Of a stretch of DNA of 17,793 bases, positions 1 to 9,079 are shown one piece after another. This DNA comes from CAYMTT01 sp964393465 (GTDB taxonomy: Bacteria; Patescibacteriota; Minisyncoccia; Minisyncoccales; MHMH01). The translations under genes and the position numbers were made by a program. The stretch lies in assembly GCA_964393465.1 (NCBI GenBank), contig CAYMTT010000015.1:1-17793 (forward strand). The letters are read 5' to 3'. The notes beneath the pieces were generated by a model, which did not search any database, was not told the DNA's origin, and saw nothing but the letters and a program-made list of their open reading frames with translations. How positions within the stretch are numbered: position 1 is the first letter of the stretch; each line of letters starts with the position of its first letter.

Positions 1-2
1 CG

Positions 3-500
3 CCCAACTATGCTTCGAAAAACGAATCGACGAGCCAGGACAGGAACATCCTCGACGAGCCGCGCTTCGCCGCGCTGCGCGGCTTTCTCGAGGACTGCGT
101 GGCCGACTATCTCGACAATGTCTACTGCTACGCCTACGAGCGCTTCGACATCATTCATGCCTGGCTCAACCGCGCGCCCGAGGGCGGCTTCCAGCGCATG
201 CACACCCACGGCAACGCGATCGTCAGCGGCGTCTACTATCTCAAGGCCGATCCGCGGCAATCGGCCCCCTTGATGTTCGAGAAGGCCGAGGCGAGCAGCT
301 TTCCCTACCTCGCCGTGGCGGCGAGGGAGCAAACGATCTTCACCGCCAACCGGCTCGCCTACCCCTCCGAAAGCGGCATCTGCTACCTCTTCCCGAGCCA
401 CATCAAGCACGGCTACGAAACGCCGTCGGCGGGCGGCGAGCGCATCTCGCTCGCCTTCAACGTGATGCTCTCGGGCATCGGGCTGTTCTACCGGATGTGA
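3..500 (+). CDS. Putative 2OG-Fe(II) oxygenase, 5'-truncated (TIGR02466-like)
   Basis: The reading frame is open from the left edge (first whole codon at base 3) to TGA at 498-500, so the true start lies outside the window; the internal GTG at base 99 is not a credible start because conserved-looking sequence continues upstream of it. The visible 165 residues carry HTHGN followed by SGVYYL, and near the end FPSHIKHG followed by ERISLAFNV. This spacing of an HxH metal pair, a distal histidine and an arginine in the last strand matches the cupin-like double-stranded beta-helix of the TIGR02466 family of putative 2-oxoglutarate/Fe(II) oxygenases. The substrate is unknown. Base composition is GC-rich, like the mutase gene beyond the spacer and unlike everything after base 2470. 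It converges with the mutase gene on the opposite strand. Confidence 0.72.
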   Translation, partial: PNYASKNESTSQDRNILDEPRFAALRGFLEDCVADYLDNVYCYAYERFDIIHAWLNRAPEGGFQRMHTHGNAIVSGVYYLKADPRQSAPLMFEKAEASSFPYLAVAAREQTIFTANRLAYPSESGICYLFPSHIKHGYETPSAGGERISLAFNVMLSGIGLFYRM

Positions 501-826
501 GGGGGGAGCAGTGCCCGACGCTGCCGGAGGTGAGGTCGGAGATGCCCCGGTCACCGGGCATGACAGCGTGTAAAAGTGCCGGTACAGTGGTGATCGCAAG
601 CGGAACAGCCGCGTCATCGCGAGGCGCGAAGCGCCGTGGCGATCCAGAGCCGGTGCCCCGGCCCCATGGATTGCCGCGTCGGCGCTGACGCGCCTCCTCG
701 CAATGACGAACCTGGCGGCAACAGGTTGCGCCATTGCCGAGTTCCCCGGATGCCGAGCACCGCCCCATCGCACCCTCCTCCAACCGCGATCATCCCCATC
801 GCGGTGGAAGTACCGCATCGCGCCCC
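501..826. other. Intergenic spacer between convergent genes
   Basis: This 326-base GC-rich spacer separates the ends of the oxygenase (+) and mutase (-) genes. I see no convincing gene in it: the short open frames on both strands are arginine/proline/serine-rich translations of high-GC DNA with no recognisable motif. It holds a small GC hairpin at 543-560 (TGCCC and GGGCA arms) with no T-tract, which could help end transcription, and the longer palindromic repeat at 612-708. Confidence 0.6.
612..708. repeat. Imperfect inverted repeat, REP-like element
   Basis: The left arm (612-648) begins CGTCATCGCGAGGCGCGAAG and the right arm (665-708) ends CGCCTCCTCGCAATGACG. Reverse-complementing the left arm gives a sequence close to the right arm along about 36 bases, with a roughly 16-base GC-rich centre. 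The CGTCAT(T/C)GCGAG...CTCGCAATGACG pattern is familiar as an abundant dispersed palindrome in alphaproteobacterial intergenic DNA. It would fold into a long hairpin in RNA from either strand and sits between two convergent gene ends, so it may also act as a bidirectional terminator or RNA stabiliser. That role is inferred. Confidence 0.65.
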
Positions 827-2469
<1,643 letters not shown>

Positions 2470-2470
<1 letters not shown>

Positions 2471-2661
2471 ATACTTCCAAGGGAAGAAGACCCAGTTTTA
2501 AAGACGCGGCCGAACCTTCTAGGGCGGAAGAACTTTATCTTTGGTTTGTTAAGTCCCTAAAAGAGAAGGTGAAAGTTAAGACAGGTGTCTTCGGTGCCTA
2601 CATGAGCGTTTCTTTGGTTAATGATGGTCCGGTGACCATCGTTTTGGACACCGAAGACTGA
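2470..2661 (+). pseudogene. dtd: D-aminoacyl-tRNA deacylase, C-terminal fragment (truncated by the junction)
   Basis: DTD hydrolyses D-amino acids from mischarged tRNAs. Only the last 63 codons are present, ending at TGA 2659-2661. They read DTSKGRRPSF, then RAEELYLWFVKSL, GVFGAYM and VNDGPVTIVLDT. KGRRPSF and the NxGPVT segment (the Gly-cisPro proofreading motif) are DTD hallmarks. The SQFTL catalytic strand that should lie just upstream is missing, because the sequence before 2470 belongs to the mutase. No start codon exists for this fragment. In its own genome the gene is probably intact and directly upstream of ftsZ; its AT-rich composition matches that side. I classify it as a broken fragment caused by the join. 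Confidence 0.85.
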
Positions 2662-2691
2662 TTGACAAACGACTACTAAAGATTTTATCAT
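2662..2691 (+). promoter_or_regulatory. Predicted sigma70-type promoter for ftsZ
   Basis: TTGACA at 2662-2667 is a perfect -35 hexamer, followed 18 bases later by TATCAT at 2686-2691 as a -10. It starts directly after the dtd stop codon. Predicted transcription would begin near 2698, giving a leader of about 24 bases with no Shine-Dalgarno site before the ATG at 2722. Confidence 0.55.
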
Positions 2692-2721
2692 TAAGTAAAT
2701 TCACATAATTTTTTTTAGCTT

Positions 2722-3999
2722 ATGCCCAAAAAGAAAAAATCACCAACTAAACAGTCAAAGGAAGAGTTTCCGATTCATAAAATAAAGATAAATATAATTG
2801 GGATTGGAGGAGGAGCAGGCTCCATTATCTCTGATATAGCCGATACATACAAGCGGACCAACTTTTTTGTTTTGGATACTGACGACTCGGCTCTTTCCAA
2901 ATACTCCCGCAAAAGAAGATTGAAAACGATCCGTTTCGGGGAGAAAGCGACCAAAGGCATGGGAACAGGGATGAACGTTAAACTGGGAAGGAAAGCCGCC
3001 AAACAAAGCAGGGAAAAGATAAAAGAGGAACTTGGGGAAGCGGATCTTTCCATTATTTTAACCTGCCTGGGAGGAGGTACTGGTTCGGGGGCGGCCCCTG
3101 TTGTAGCCCGCGTCTGCCGTGACTCGGGGAGCTTGGTTTACGGTATTTTCACCCTTCCTTTTGATTTTGAACGGGAAAGAAAACTTGAAACGGCCAAGGT
3201 TTCCTTGGGAAGGATGAGAAAAGAGATGGACGCCATCTCCGTTATCCCCAACCAAAGGGTGTTCGAGGTGGTTGATGAAAAAGTACCCATTAAAAAAGCT
3301 CTTTCAAGTATCAACGAAACCATAGGAAGCAGCTTAGCCGGACTTATAGACATGACCCACAGCCCCGGTCTTATCAACATAGACTTTGCGGATCTAGAGA
3401 CTATTCTTAAAAAAGGAAAAAGAAGCCTAGCTTATCTCACCCGCAGCAGAGCTTCCGGTGAGGGCAGGGTCAAAAGAGTCCTTAAAGATCTTATGGATAA
3501 CCCTCTTTATCCATATGATCTAAAAGAGGCGGAAAATATCGTGTTTAACATTAGAGGACCCAACAACCTTTCTCTTTCGGAGGTGGAAGAGATATCGGAG
3601 GCGGTGGCTGAAGAAAACGACGGAGAAAAAGCAAGGATAATCTTCGGAGTTGACCTCACAAGAGGCAAAAACAGAGTTGACGTTACCCTTTTCGGGGTGG
3701 GGTGCGAGATGGAAGACCTTTTTTTAGATGACTTTGAAGAAGAGGAAGAAGATGAAGAAGAAATTGAAGAAGAAATTGAAGAAAGAGAAGAAGAGCAAAG
3801 AAAAATTGAAAGAGTAAGGGTTGATGCCAGGCAGAGAGCACGAGAACTAGAAGAAGAAGCTGACGAAGAAGATGAAAAAGAAAGAAGAAACGCCCTCGAA
3901 GTTCATAAAAACCTCAAGGAAATAGAAAAAGAACTTTTAAAAAAGGAAGAGGAGTGGGAGTCACCCGCTTTCTTAAGAAAGAAAAAAAATAGTAATTAA
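2722..3999 (+). CDS. ftsZ: Cell division protein FtsZ, divergent, with long acidic linker
   Basis: FtsZ is the tubulin-like GTPase that polymerises into the division ring. The nucleotide domain shows IGIGGGAG (26-33), the tubulin signature GGGTGSG (117-123) and the T7 synergy loop GLINIDFAD (216-224, with N219, D221 and D224 kept). GMGTGMN (79-85) and GRKAA match the usual FtsZ region. The GTPase body ends near 330. It is followed by an 80-residue linker of extreme charge (glutamate-rich 338-360, then mixed-charge helix-like sequence to about 412), likely coiled coil or disordered. The last 12 residues, SPAFLRKKKNSN, match the conserved C-terminal peptide (PAFLR) that binds FtsA and other partners, so this is a true bacterial FtsZ and not a CetZ-like paralogue. 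Divergent points: the T1 loop lacks the usual GGGGxN form and the NTD motif reads DTD (52-54). galU starts five bases after the stop. Confidence 0.9.
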   Translation: MPKKKKSPTKQSKEEFPIHKIKINIIGIGGGAGSIISDIADTYKRTNFFVLDTDDSALSKYSRKRRLKTIRFGEKATKGMGTGMNVKLGRKAAKQSREKIKEELGEADLSIILTCLGGGTGSGAAPVVARVCRDSGSLVYGIFTLPFDFERERKLETAKVSLGRMRKEMDAISVIPNQRVFEVVDEKVPIKKALSSINETIGSSLAGLIDMTHSPGLINIDFADLETILKKGKRSLAYLTRSRASGEGRVKRVLKDLMDNPLYPYDLKEAENIVFNIRGPNNLSLSEVEEISEAVAEENDGEKARIIFGVDLTRGKNRVDVTLFGVGCEMEDLFLDDFEEEEEDEEEIEEEIEEREEEQRKIERVRVDARQRARELEEEADEEDEKERRNALEVHKNLKEIEKELLKKEEEWESPAFLRKKKNSN

Positions 4000-4004
4000 T
4001 CACT

Positions 4005-4904
4005 ATGCCACAAATAAAAAAAGCGGTTGTATTAGCAGCAGGGATGGGCACCAGGTTTTTACCCTTGTCCAAGGCGACCCCCAAACCCCTTCTTCCGGTG
4101 GGTGAAAAACCAATGATCCACCACATCCTGGAAGAAGCGAAGCTTTCCGGGATTGAAAAGGTGGTTATGGTCGTTTCTTCAAAAGAAAGCCCCATCATTT
4201 CTTATTTCGAAGCGGACCCAAAACTGGAAAAAACCTTGGAGGAAAGAGGAGAAGAAGAGCTTTTGGCTTCTCTTAAGGCGGTTGCCAATTTAGCCGAGGA
4301 GCTTTCTTTGGAGTTTGTCTTTCAAAAAGAACCAAAAGGCGACGGACACGCCATTTTGCAGGCCAAGGACAAAGTAAAAAACGAACCCTTTGCGGTTCTT
4401 TTTTGCGATGACCTTGTTTTGACCAAGGAACCGGCCCTAAAACAGCTCTTGAACGTTTTTAAGACCTCAGGCAGGCCTGTTATAGGGCTTTATAAGGTGG
4501 CGGAAGAAGAAATTTCTTCTTTTGGGGTGGTTGATACCGAAAAAATAGCCAAAGGTGTTTACAAAGTAAGGCGGATTGTGGAAAAACCCTCTATTGACGA
4601 GGCCCCTTCCGACTTGGCTGTTATGGGTAAATATGTTTTAACCCCTGACATATTCGAGTATCTGGAAAATAAGGAGGCAGTGGAGGAAGCTGGGAAGCTG
4701 GTTGAAGACAAAGGTGAAGTTGTTTTAGCCGAAGCGATAGCGGCGGCTCTTAAAGGGGGCAAGGTGTTTTACGGATCTTTAATCAAAGGGGAGTGGCTTC
4801 AGTGTGGAAAGACAAGAAGCTGGCTTAAGTCTCATTTTGCTGTTTCTCTTTTAAACTCTAAATACAAAAAGGATTTAAAAAGATTTATTAAAGAAAAAAT
4901 ATGA
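4005..4904 (+). CDS. galU: UTP--glucose-1-phosphate uridylyltransferase
   Basis: GalU makes UDP-glucose from UTP and glucose-1-phosphate for cell-surface glycans. The nucleotidyltransferase signature AAGMGTRFLP followed by KATPKPLLPVGEKP spans residues 11-36. HAILQAKD and FCDD (near 126-140) correspond to the uridine- and metal-binding segment, and RIVEKP and WLQCGKTRSWL match later sugar-binding positions. At 299 residues it has GalU length, rather than the form of sugar-nucleotide pyrophosphorylases with a C-terminal hexapeptide domain. A thymidylyltransferase is the main alternative, but the overall motif order favours GalU. The ATG at 4005 is preceded by A/T-rich sequence with no Shine-Dalgarno site. 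The stop overlaps the next start (ATGA, 4901-4904), implying co-translation with the hydrate dehydratase. Confidence 0.87.
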   Translation: MPQIKKAVVLAAGMGTRFLPLSKATPKPLLPVGEKPMIHHILEEAKLSGIEKVVMVVSSKESPIISYFEADPKLEKTLEERGEEELLASLKAVANLAEELSLEFVFQKEPKGDGHAILQAKDKVKNEPFAVLFCDDLVLTKEPALKQLLNVFKTSGRPVIGLYKVAEEEISSFGVVDTEKIAKGVYKVRRIVEKPSIDEAPSDLAVMGKYVLTPDIFEYLENKEAVEEAGKLVEDKGEVVLAEAIAAALKGGKVFYGSLIKGEWLQCGKTRSWLKSHFAVSLLNSKYKKDLKRFIKEKI

Positions 4905-5776
4905 ACGAGTTGGAGCTTTTACAAAAAACATACAAAAAAAGAGAAAGCAAGTATTTTAGAAAGTACGACTTCGGACTGGTCCTGGTGATCGGGGGAGGGG
5001 ATTTTTACACCGGCTCTCCGGCTCTTTCCGCCATGGCCGCTTATCAAGCCGGTTCAGACATGGTGCGGGTCATTTCTCCCCAAAGAGCGGCTGACATCAT
5101 CGCTTCCTTTTCTCCGGATCTGGCTGCTTATCCCTTAAGCGGCAACTGGCTTGTCGAAGAACACCTTCCGGTTCTTTTATCTCAAACCAGAGCGGCTGAA
5201 AAGGTTTCAAGGGGCAACATTTGTGTTGTTGTCGGAGGCGGGGCGGGGCGTTCGGAAGAAACCAAAAAAGCGGTGCGTGAATATTTAAAAGAGATAGAGG
5301 TTCCGGCTGTTATTGATGCGGCCGCTATCCACGCTTTATCTGAAAACACCGATATTATTAAAAACAAACCTTTTCTTGTCACTCCCCATGCTTACGAGTT
5401 TTTCGTTTTGACGGGGGAGAAAATAGGGGATTTGTCTTTAGAAGAAAAAAAGAAAATGGTTAAAGAAAAAGCGGAAGAATTGAGAGTTAACATTCTTTTA
5501 AAAACTGGTCCGGACATGGTGACGAACGGAAAGAAAATTGTCTTAAGTTCCACTTCCAATCCTTACCTTTCCGTGGGCGGGACGGGGGACAGCTTGGCCG
5601 GGGTCTGTGGAAGTTTGATTGCAAGAGGACTTTCTCCCTTCAAGGCGGGAGTCTTAGGAAGTTTCATAATCGGCAAGGCGGGGGAATTAGCGGGGGAAAG
5701 GCTGAAAGACAGCTTAATGGCAAGTGACGTCATTTCCGCCATCCCCGAGGTGATTAATTTAAGTAATTGGGAATAA
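4901..5776 (+). CDS. nnrD: ADP/ATP-dependent NAD(P)H-hydrate dehydratase
   Basis: This ribokinase-like enzyme repairs hydrated NADH and NADPH, using ADP (most bacteria) or ATP. Diagnostic features are GGGDFYTGSPALSAMAA (31-47), VVGGGAGRS (110-118), DAAAIHAL (139-146), VTPHAYEF (160-167), KTGPD (201-205) and the GGTGDSLAG anion hole and catalytic aspartate (226-234, D230). The motif is normally GTGDVLAG, so the match is close. Only the dehydratase domain is present; the YjeF_N-type epimerase domain that is often fused in front is missing, so epimerisation must be spontaneous or encoded elsewhere. It overlaps galU by four bases and ends one base before trxB. The neighbouring flavoprotein reductase is also a pyridine-nucleotide enzyme, but a direct functional link is only inference. 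Confidence 0.88.
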   Translation: MNELELLQKTYKKRESKYFRKYDFGLVLVIGGGDFYTGSPALSAMAAYQAGSDMVRVISPQRAADIIASFSPDLAAYPLSGNWLVEEHLPVLLSQTRAAEKVSRGNICVVVGGGAGRSEETKKAVREYLKEIEVPAVIDAAAIHALSENTDIIKNKPFLVTPHAYEFFVLTGEKIGDLSLEEKKKMVKEKAEELRVNILLKTGPDMVTNGKKIVLSSTSNPYLSVGGTGDSLAGVCGSLIARGLSPFKAGVLGSFIIGKAGELAGERLKDSLMASDVISAIPEVINLSNWE

Positions 5777-5777
5777 G

Positions 5778-6704
5778 ATGTGGGATGTTGTAATTGTCGG
5801 GGGCGGACCGGCGGGCATTACAGCCGGAATTTACGCCGCCAGGAAAAAATTAAAGTGTCTTTTGATTACGGAAGATTTCACGGGACAACTTGGAAAAGCT
5901 TTTACCGTTAGAAACTACCCTGGTTTTAAAAAAATCAGGGGAGCTGATCTTTTAAAAAGGTTTAAAGAGCAGATGGAAGAGTTTGACGTTGAAGTAAAAA
6001 AAGGTGCGAAGGTTAAAAAAGTGGAAAAAAAGAATTCTTTCTTCAACGTTTCAACAGGAGAGGAAGATTACCAGGCGAGATCCGTCATAATCGCCACCGG
6101 GAGGGATCCAAGACCCTTGGAGGTGCCGGGAGAAAAGAAACTGCTCGGTAAAGGGATCACTTACTGTGTAACTTGTGAGGGACCCCTCTACAGCGGGAAG
6201 GAGGTGGCGGTTGTCGGAGGAGGAAACTCCGGGATGGAAGCCGCCTTAGAACTTTCCACTTACTGCGAGAAAGTTCATCTTTTGGAGGTTGAAAAAGAAC
6301 CGGCCGGGGACGAGCTTCTTTTGGAAAAGATAAGGGAAAATGAAAAAATTGAACTTCATCTTCAAGCTATGACTAAAAAAATAGAAGGGGAAAAAGAGGT
6401 GGAGGCTTTAATTTTTAAAGATCTTTCTAGCGGTGAAAAAAAGAAACTGGAAGTTCAAGGCGTTTTTATTGAAGCAGGTTATGTTCCAGCCACTGACTTT
6501 GTAAACAGCTTGGTTGATTTCAGCTCGTGGGACGAGGTTGTAGTTGATCTTGCAACATGTGAAACCAAAACGGAGGGGCTTTTTGCCGCCGGAGACGTAA
6601 CAAATATTAGAGACAAACAAATCGTAACAGCGGTCGGTCAAGGAGCAACCGCCGGGCTTTCAGCTTACAAACACGTAAAATCAATGACAAATGGTAAAGA
6701 TTGA
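5778..6704 (+). CDS. trxB: Thioredoxin reductase-like flavoprotein
   Basis: This is a low-molecular-weight thioredoxin-reductase-type protein of 308 residues, the usual length. It has an N-terminal FAD dinucleotide fold (VVIVGGGPAGITAG, 4-17), the redox pair CVTC (C130, C133; normally CATC), a second Rossmann motif VVGGGNSGMEAA (145-156), and the FAD-binding end GLFAAGDV (267-274) with QIVTAVGQGATAG. The stretch that normally reads HRRxxxR and grips the 2'-phosphate of NADPH is instead LLEVEKEPAGDEL (168-180), with no arginine. NADPH preference is therefore doubtful; NADH or another donor is more likely. No thioredoxin gene lies nearby, but a CPYC glutaredoxin-like gene does (11342). Its last 14 bases overlap the enolase start, implying tight coupling. 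Confidence 0.88.
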   Translation: MWDVVIVGGGPAGITAGIYAARKKLKCLLITEDFTGQLGKAFTVRNYPGFKKIRGADLLKRFKEQMEEFDVEVKKGAKVKKVEKKNSFFNVSTGEEDYQARSVIIATGRDPRPLEVPGEKKLLGKGITYCVTCEGPLYSGKEVAVVGGGNSGMEAALELSTYCEKVHLLEVEKEPAGDELLLEKIRENEKIELHLQAMTKKIEGEKEVEALIFKDLSSGEKKKLEVQGVFIEAGYVPATDFVNSLVDFSSWDEVVVDLATCETKTEGLFAAGDVTNIRDKQIVTAVGQGATAGLSAYKHVKSMTNGKD

Positions 6705-7869
6705 GAAAATAATGGGGCGGCGGATTTTAAACTCCAAGGGCGGGTGGGCTCTTGAAGTTGATCTGGTTACAAGGGAGGGGGTGTGGAGGGCTTCCGCTCC
6801 TTCGGGGACTTCAACCGGAGAAGGCGAGGCGACAGAAAGAAAAGACGCTTTGCAAGTTTTAGAAAAAATATCCCCGAAAATTGAGGGGAAAAGTTTTAAG
6901 AATTTAAAAGAGTTTGACGAGTTTTTAATTGCTCTTGACGGCACCGAAAACAAGAAAAAGCTGGGTGGAAACACCTGCCTGGCTTTATCCATTGCTTTTT
7001 TAAGAGCGGAAAGCATTCAAAAAAACGGGCCTGTTTTTAGTTATCTGTCCAGTTTTTTCCCGGGAGAAGCACTTTTTCTTCCCCGCCCCGCCTTTTTGAT
7101 GATGGAAGGAGGACTTCATGCGGGAGGAGAGGTTTCAACCCAGGAGTTCATGTTTTCTCCTTCTGGGGGGACCGTAAGGGAAAAAGTTGAAAAAGGGGTC
7201 GCCCTTTACCACGCGCTTTCAGAGATTTTAAAAAAAGAAGTTGGTCTTTCTTCGGTCAACACGGGGATGGAAGGGGGGTTGACCCCCGCCTTAAGCAGCT
7301 CGAAAGACGTTTTGGATTATTTGAAAAGGGCGGTTTCTTCTTCGGGGATAAAAGGAGAAATCATTTTGGACGTGGCGGCCGGTTCTTTTTATGACGCTAA
7401 CTCCAAAACCTACAACTTCGAAGGGGAAAGACTAACCGGCAAGAAGCTGGCTCAACTTTATGAAAATTTAATAAAAAGTTTTGATATCAGCGCGATAGAG
7501 GATCCCTTTAGTGAAAAAGATGTCAGCTCTTGGGAGTTTTTAAAAGACTCCAAGTGCAAGATTTTAGGAGACGATTTGACGGTGACGGATTTTGAGAGGA
7601 TAAAACGTCACAAGGAGGTTTTAGAAGGAGTGATTGTAAAACCTAATCAGGTGGGGACGGTCAGTGAAACTCTAAAAGCGGTTAAAACAGCTAAAGAGGA
7701 AGGATTAGAAGTTTTCGCCAAACACCGCTCGGGAGAAACAAATGATCATTTCATTACTGATTTGTCGGTCGCGGTCAGGGCTGATTACTTGATGACGGGT
7801 GCTCCTGTGAGAGGAGAAAGGGTTTCCAAGTACAACCGTCTTTTAAGAATTGAAGAGAATTTAATTTGA
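6691..7869 (+). CDS. eno: Enolase, divergent, active-site lysine replaced
   Basis: Enolase converts 2-phosphoglycerate to phosphoenolpyruvate. At 392 residues it is shorter than the usual 415-440. Recognisable are the loop PSGTSTG (37-43, usually SGASTG), QEFM with E152, GMEGG with the general-acid glutamate E194, metal ligands D227, E270 and D294, the catalytic base K317 in VKPNQVGT, HRSGET (345-350), and the C-terminal GAPVRGERVSKYN. Measured from K317, H345 and residue 368 fall at +28 and +51, exactly where yeast H373 and K396 lie relative to K345. Residue 368 is methionine (codon ATG at 7792-7794) where a substrate-binding lysine (IKTGAP) is expected. The N-terminal DSRGNP motif is NSKGGW and the GDEGG aspartate is M193. 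The ATG at 6691 is chosen because the N-terminus then aligns with normal enolases. It overlaps trxB by 14 bases. Confidence 0.92.
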   Translation: MVKIEKIMGRRILNSKGGWALEVDLVTREGVWRASAPSGTSTGEGEATERKDALQVLEKISPKIEGKSFKNLKEFDEFLIALDGTENKKKLGGNTCLALSIAFLRAESIQKNGPVFSYLSSFFPGEALFLPRPAFLMMEGGLHAGGEVSTQEFMFSPSGGTVREKVEKGVALYHALSEILKKEVGLSSVNTGMEGGLTPALSSSKDVLDYLKRAVSSSGIKGEIILDVAAGSFYDANSKTYNFEGERLTGKKLAQLYENLIKSFDISAIEDPFSEKDVSSWEFLKDSKCKILGDDLTVTDFERIKRHKEVLEGVIVKPNQVGTVSETLKAVKTAKEEGLEVFAKHRSGETNDHFITDLSVAVRADYLMTGAPVRGERVSKYNRLLRIEENLI

Positions 7870-7877
7870 ACTTAATA

Positions 7878-7906
7878 TTGACTAAAGCACCTCAATTTGA
7901 TAAAAT
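7878..7906 (+). promoter_or_regulatory. Predicted sigma70-type promoter for the AAA ATPase gene
   Basis: TTGACT (7878-7883) and TAAAAT (7901-7906) are separated by 17 bases, a near-consensus pair. It lies in one of the few real gaps in this gene string, just after the enolase stop. Transcription would start near 7913, about 29 bases before the ATG at 7942. Confidence 0.6.
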
Positions 7907-7941
7907 ATGGGTAGTTTAGTATCCTTATTTAACTTATTTTG

Positions 7942-9072
7942 ATGATTATTAAAAGAACAATTTATCCCAAAATCAAGAAAAAGTTGCAGAAAGGGAAGGT
8001 TGTAATTCTTTACGGTCCCCGGCAGGTCGGCAAGACTTTTTTGCTTAAAAAATTGGAGAATGAAACTTCCCACACTCTTTTTTTAAATGGAGAAAGCGCT
8101 ACTGTAAAGGATCGTCTTTCGGACAGAGTGCCGGAGAAATTGGAAACCTTTTTGGGAGACGCCGAGTTGGTGATTATCGACGAAGCCCACCGGGTTCCCG
8201 CAATAGGAATGTCTTTAAAAATGATGGTGGACTCGTTTCCTCAAAAGAAGTTTATCGCTTCGGGATCTGCTTCTTTCGAATTGGCTCAAAAAGTTGGAGA
8301 ACCCCTGACCGGCAGAAGGAAAACACTTTATCTTTATCCCGTTTCCGCCCAAGAAATCATAGAAACCAAAAACCCGAAACATTATTTTTCCCTTCGAGAT
8401 CACTTTTTAATATATGGTTCTTACCCGGAGCTTTTTCGCATAAAAGGAGAGAGGGAAAAAAAAGAATATCTGGCTGAAATTTTGGACTCTTATCTTTTTC
8501 GAGAAATATTGGAGGTGAAAGAGGTTCGAGGAGCAAAGAAATTGCGTGATCTTCTCACCCTTCTGGCCTTCCAGATAGGCAAAGAAGTATCACACACCGA
8601 GCTGGGGAATAAACTTGATTTAAACAAAAAGACGGTTTCTCGTTATCTGGACCTTCTTGAAAAATCCTTTGTTATTAAGAATATAAGGGGTTTCAGCCGG
8701 AATTTGAGAAAAGAAGTTACTAAAACTTCCCGCTACTATTTTTGGGACAACGGGATAAGAAATGCTGTTATAAATAACTTTAACTCTCTCAAACTAAGGG
8801 ATGACAAGGGAATGCTTTGGGAAAACTATCTTGTCACCGAACGGCTTAAAAAACAGGCCTACTCCTCTATTTTGGCCAACAATTATTTTTGGAGAACTTA
8901 CGACCAAAAGGAAATCGATTGGGTGGAAGAGAGGGAGGGAAAGCTTTGGGGGTATGAGATCAAATGGGGAAGGGAGAAAGCGAGTGCTCCCCGGGACTGG
9001 CTTGAAACTTACGAGAACGCAAACTGGCGGGTGGTAAACAAAGAAAACTTTTTAGATTTTATTGGTTATTAA
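7942..9072 (+). CDS. AAA_14 ATPase with DUF4143 C-terminal domain
   Basis: This protein has the two-domain plan of the widespread AAA_14/DUF4143 family. Counting from the ATG at 7942, Walker A is GPRQVGKT (25-32), Walker B is VIIDEAH (77-83), and a sensor-like ASGSAS lies at 106-111. GRRKTLYLYPVS (124-135) is the usual family signature. A winged-helix-like stretch follows (215-245), then DUF4143 with a nuclease-like EIDWVEE...YEIKWG (324-343) resembling a PD-(D/E)xK core. Family members are mostly uncharacterised and often mobile or near toxin-antitoxin loci; the cellular role is unknown. A TTG immediately upstream (7939) is a possible but weaker start. The gene has its own promoter and interrupts an otherwise glycolytic string (enolase before it, phosphoglycerate mutase seven bases after it), which suggests later insertion. 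Confidence 0.85.
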   Translation: MIIKRTIYPKIKKKLQKGKVVILYGPRQVGKTFLLKKLENETSHTLFLNGESATVKDRLSDRVPEKLETFLGDAELVIIDEAHRVPAIGMSLKMMVDSFPQKKFIASGSASFELAQKVGEPLTGRRKTLYLYPVSAQEIIETKNPKHYFSLRDHFLIYGSYPELFRIKGEREKKEYLAEILDSYLFREILEVKEVRGAKKLRDLLTLLAFQIGKEVSHTELGNKLDLNKKTVSRYLDLLEKSFVIKNIRGFSRNLRKEVTKTSRYYFWDNGIRNAVINNFNSLKLRDDKGMLWENYLVTERLKKQAYSSILANNYFWRTYDQKEIDWVEEREGKLWGYEIKWGREKASAPRDWLETYENANWRVVNKENFLDFIGY

Positions 9073-9079
9073 CCGTTTT

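Noticed and set aside
3735..3800. GAA-rich tract as a tandem repeat or regulatory element
   Set aside because: It is in-frame coding sequence for the glutamate-rich FtsZ linker; the repetition follows from codon choice.
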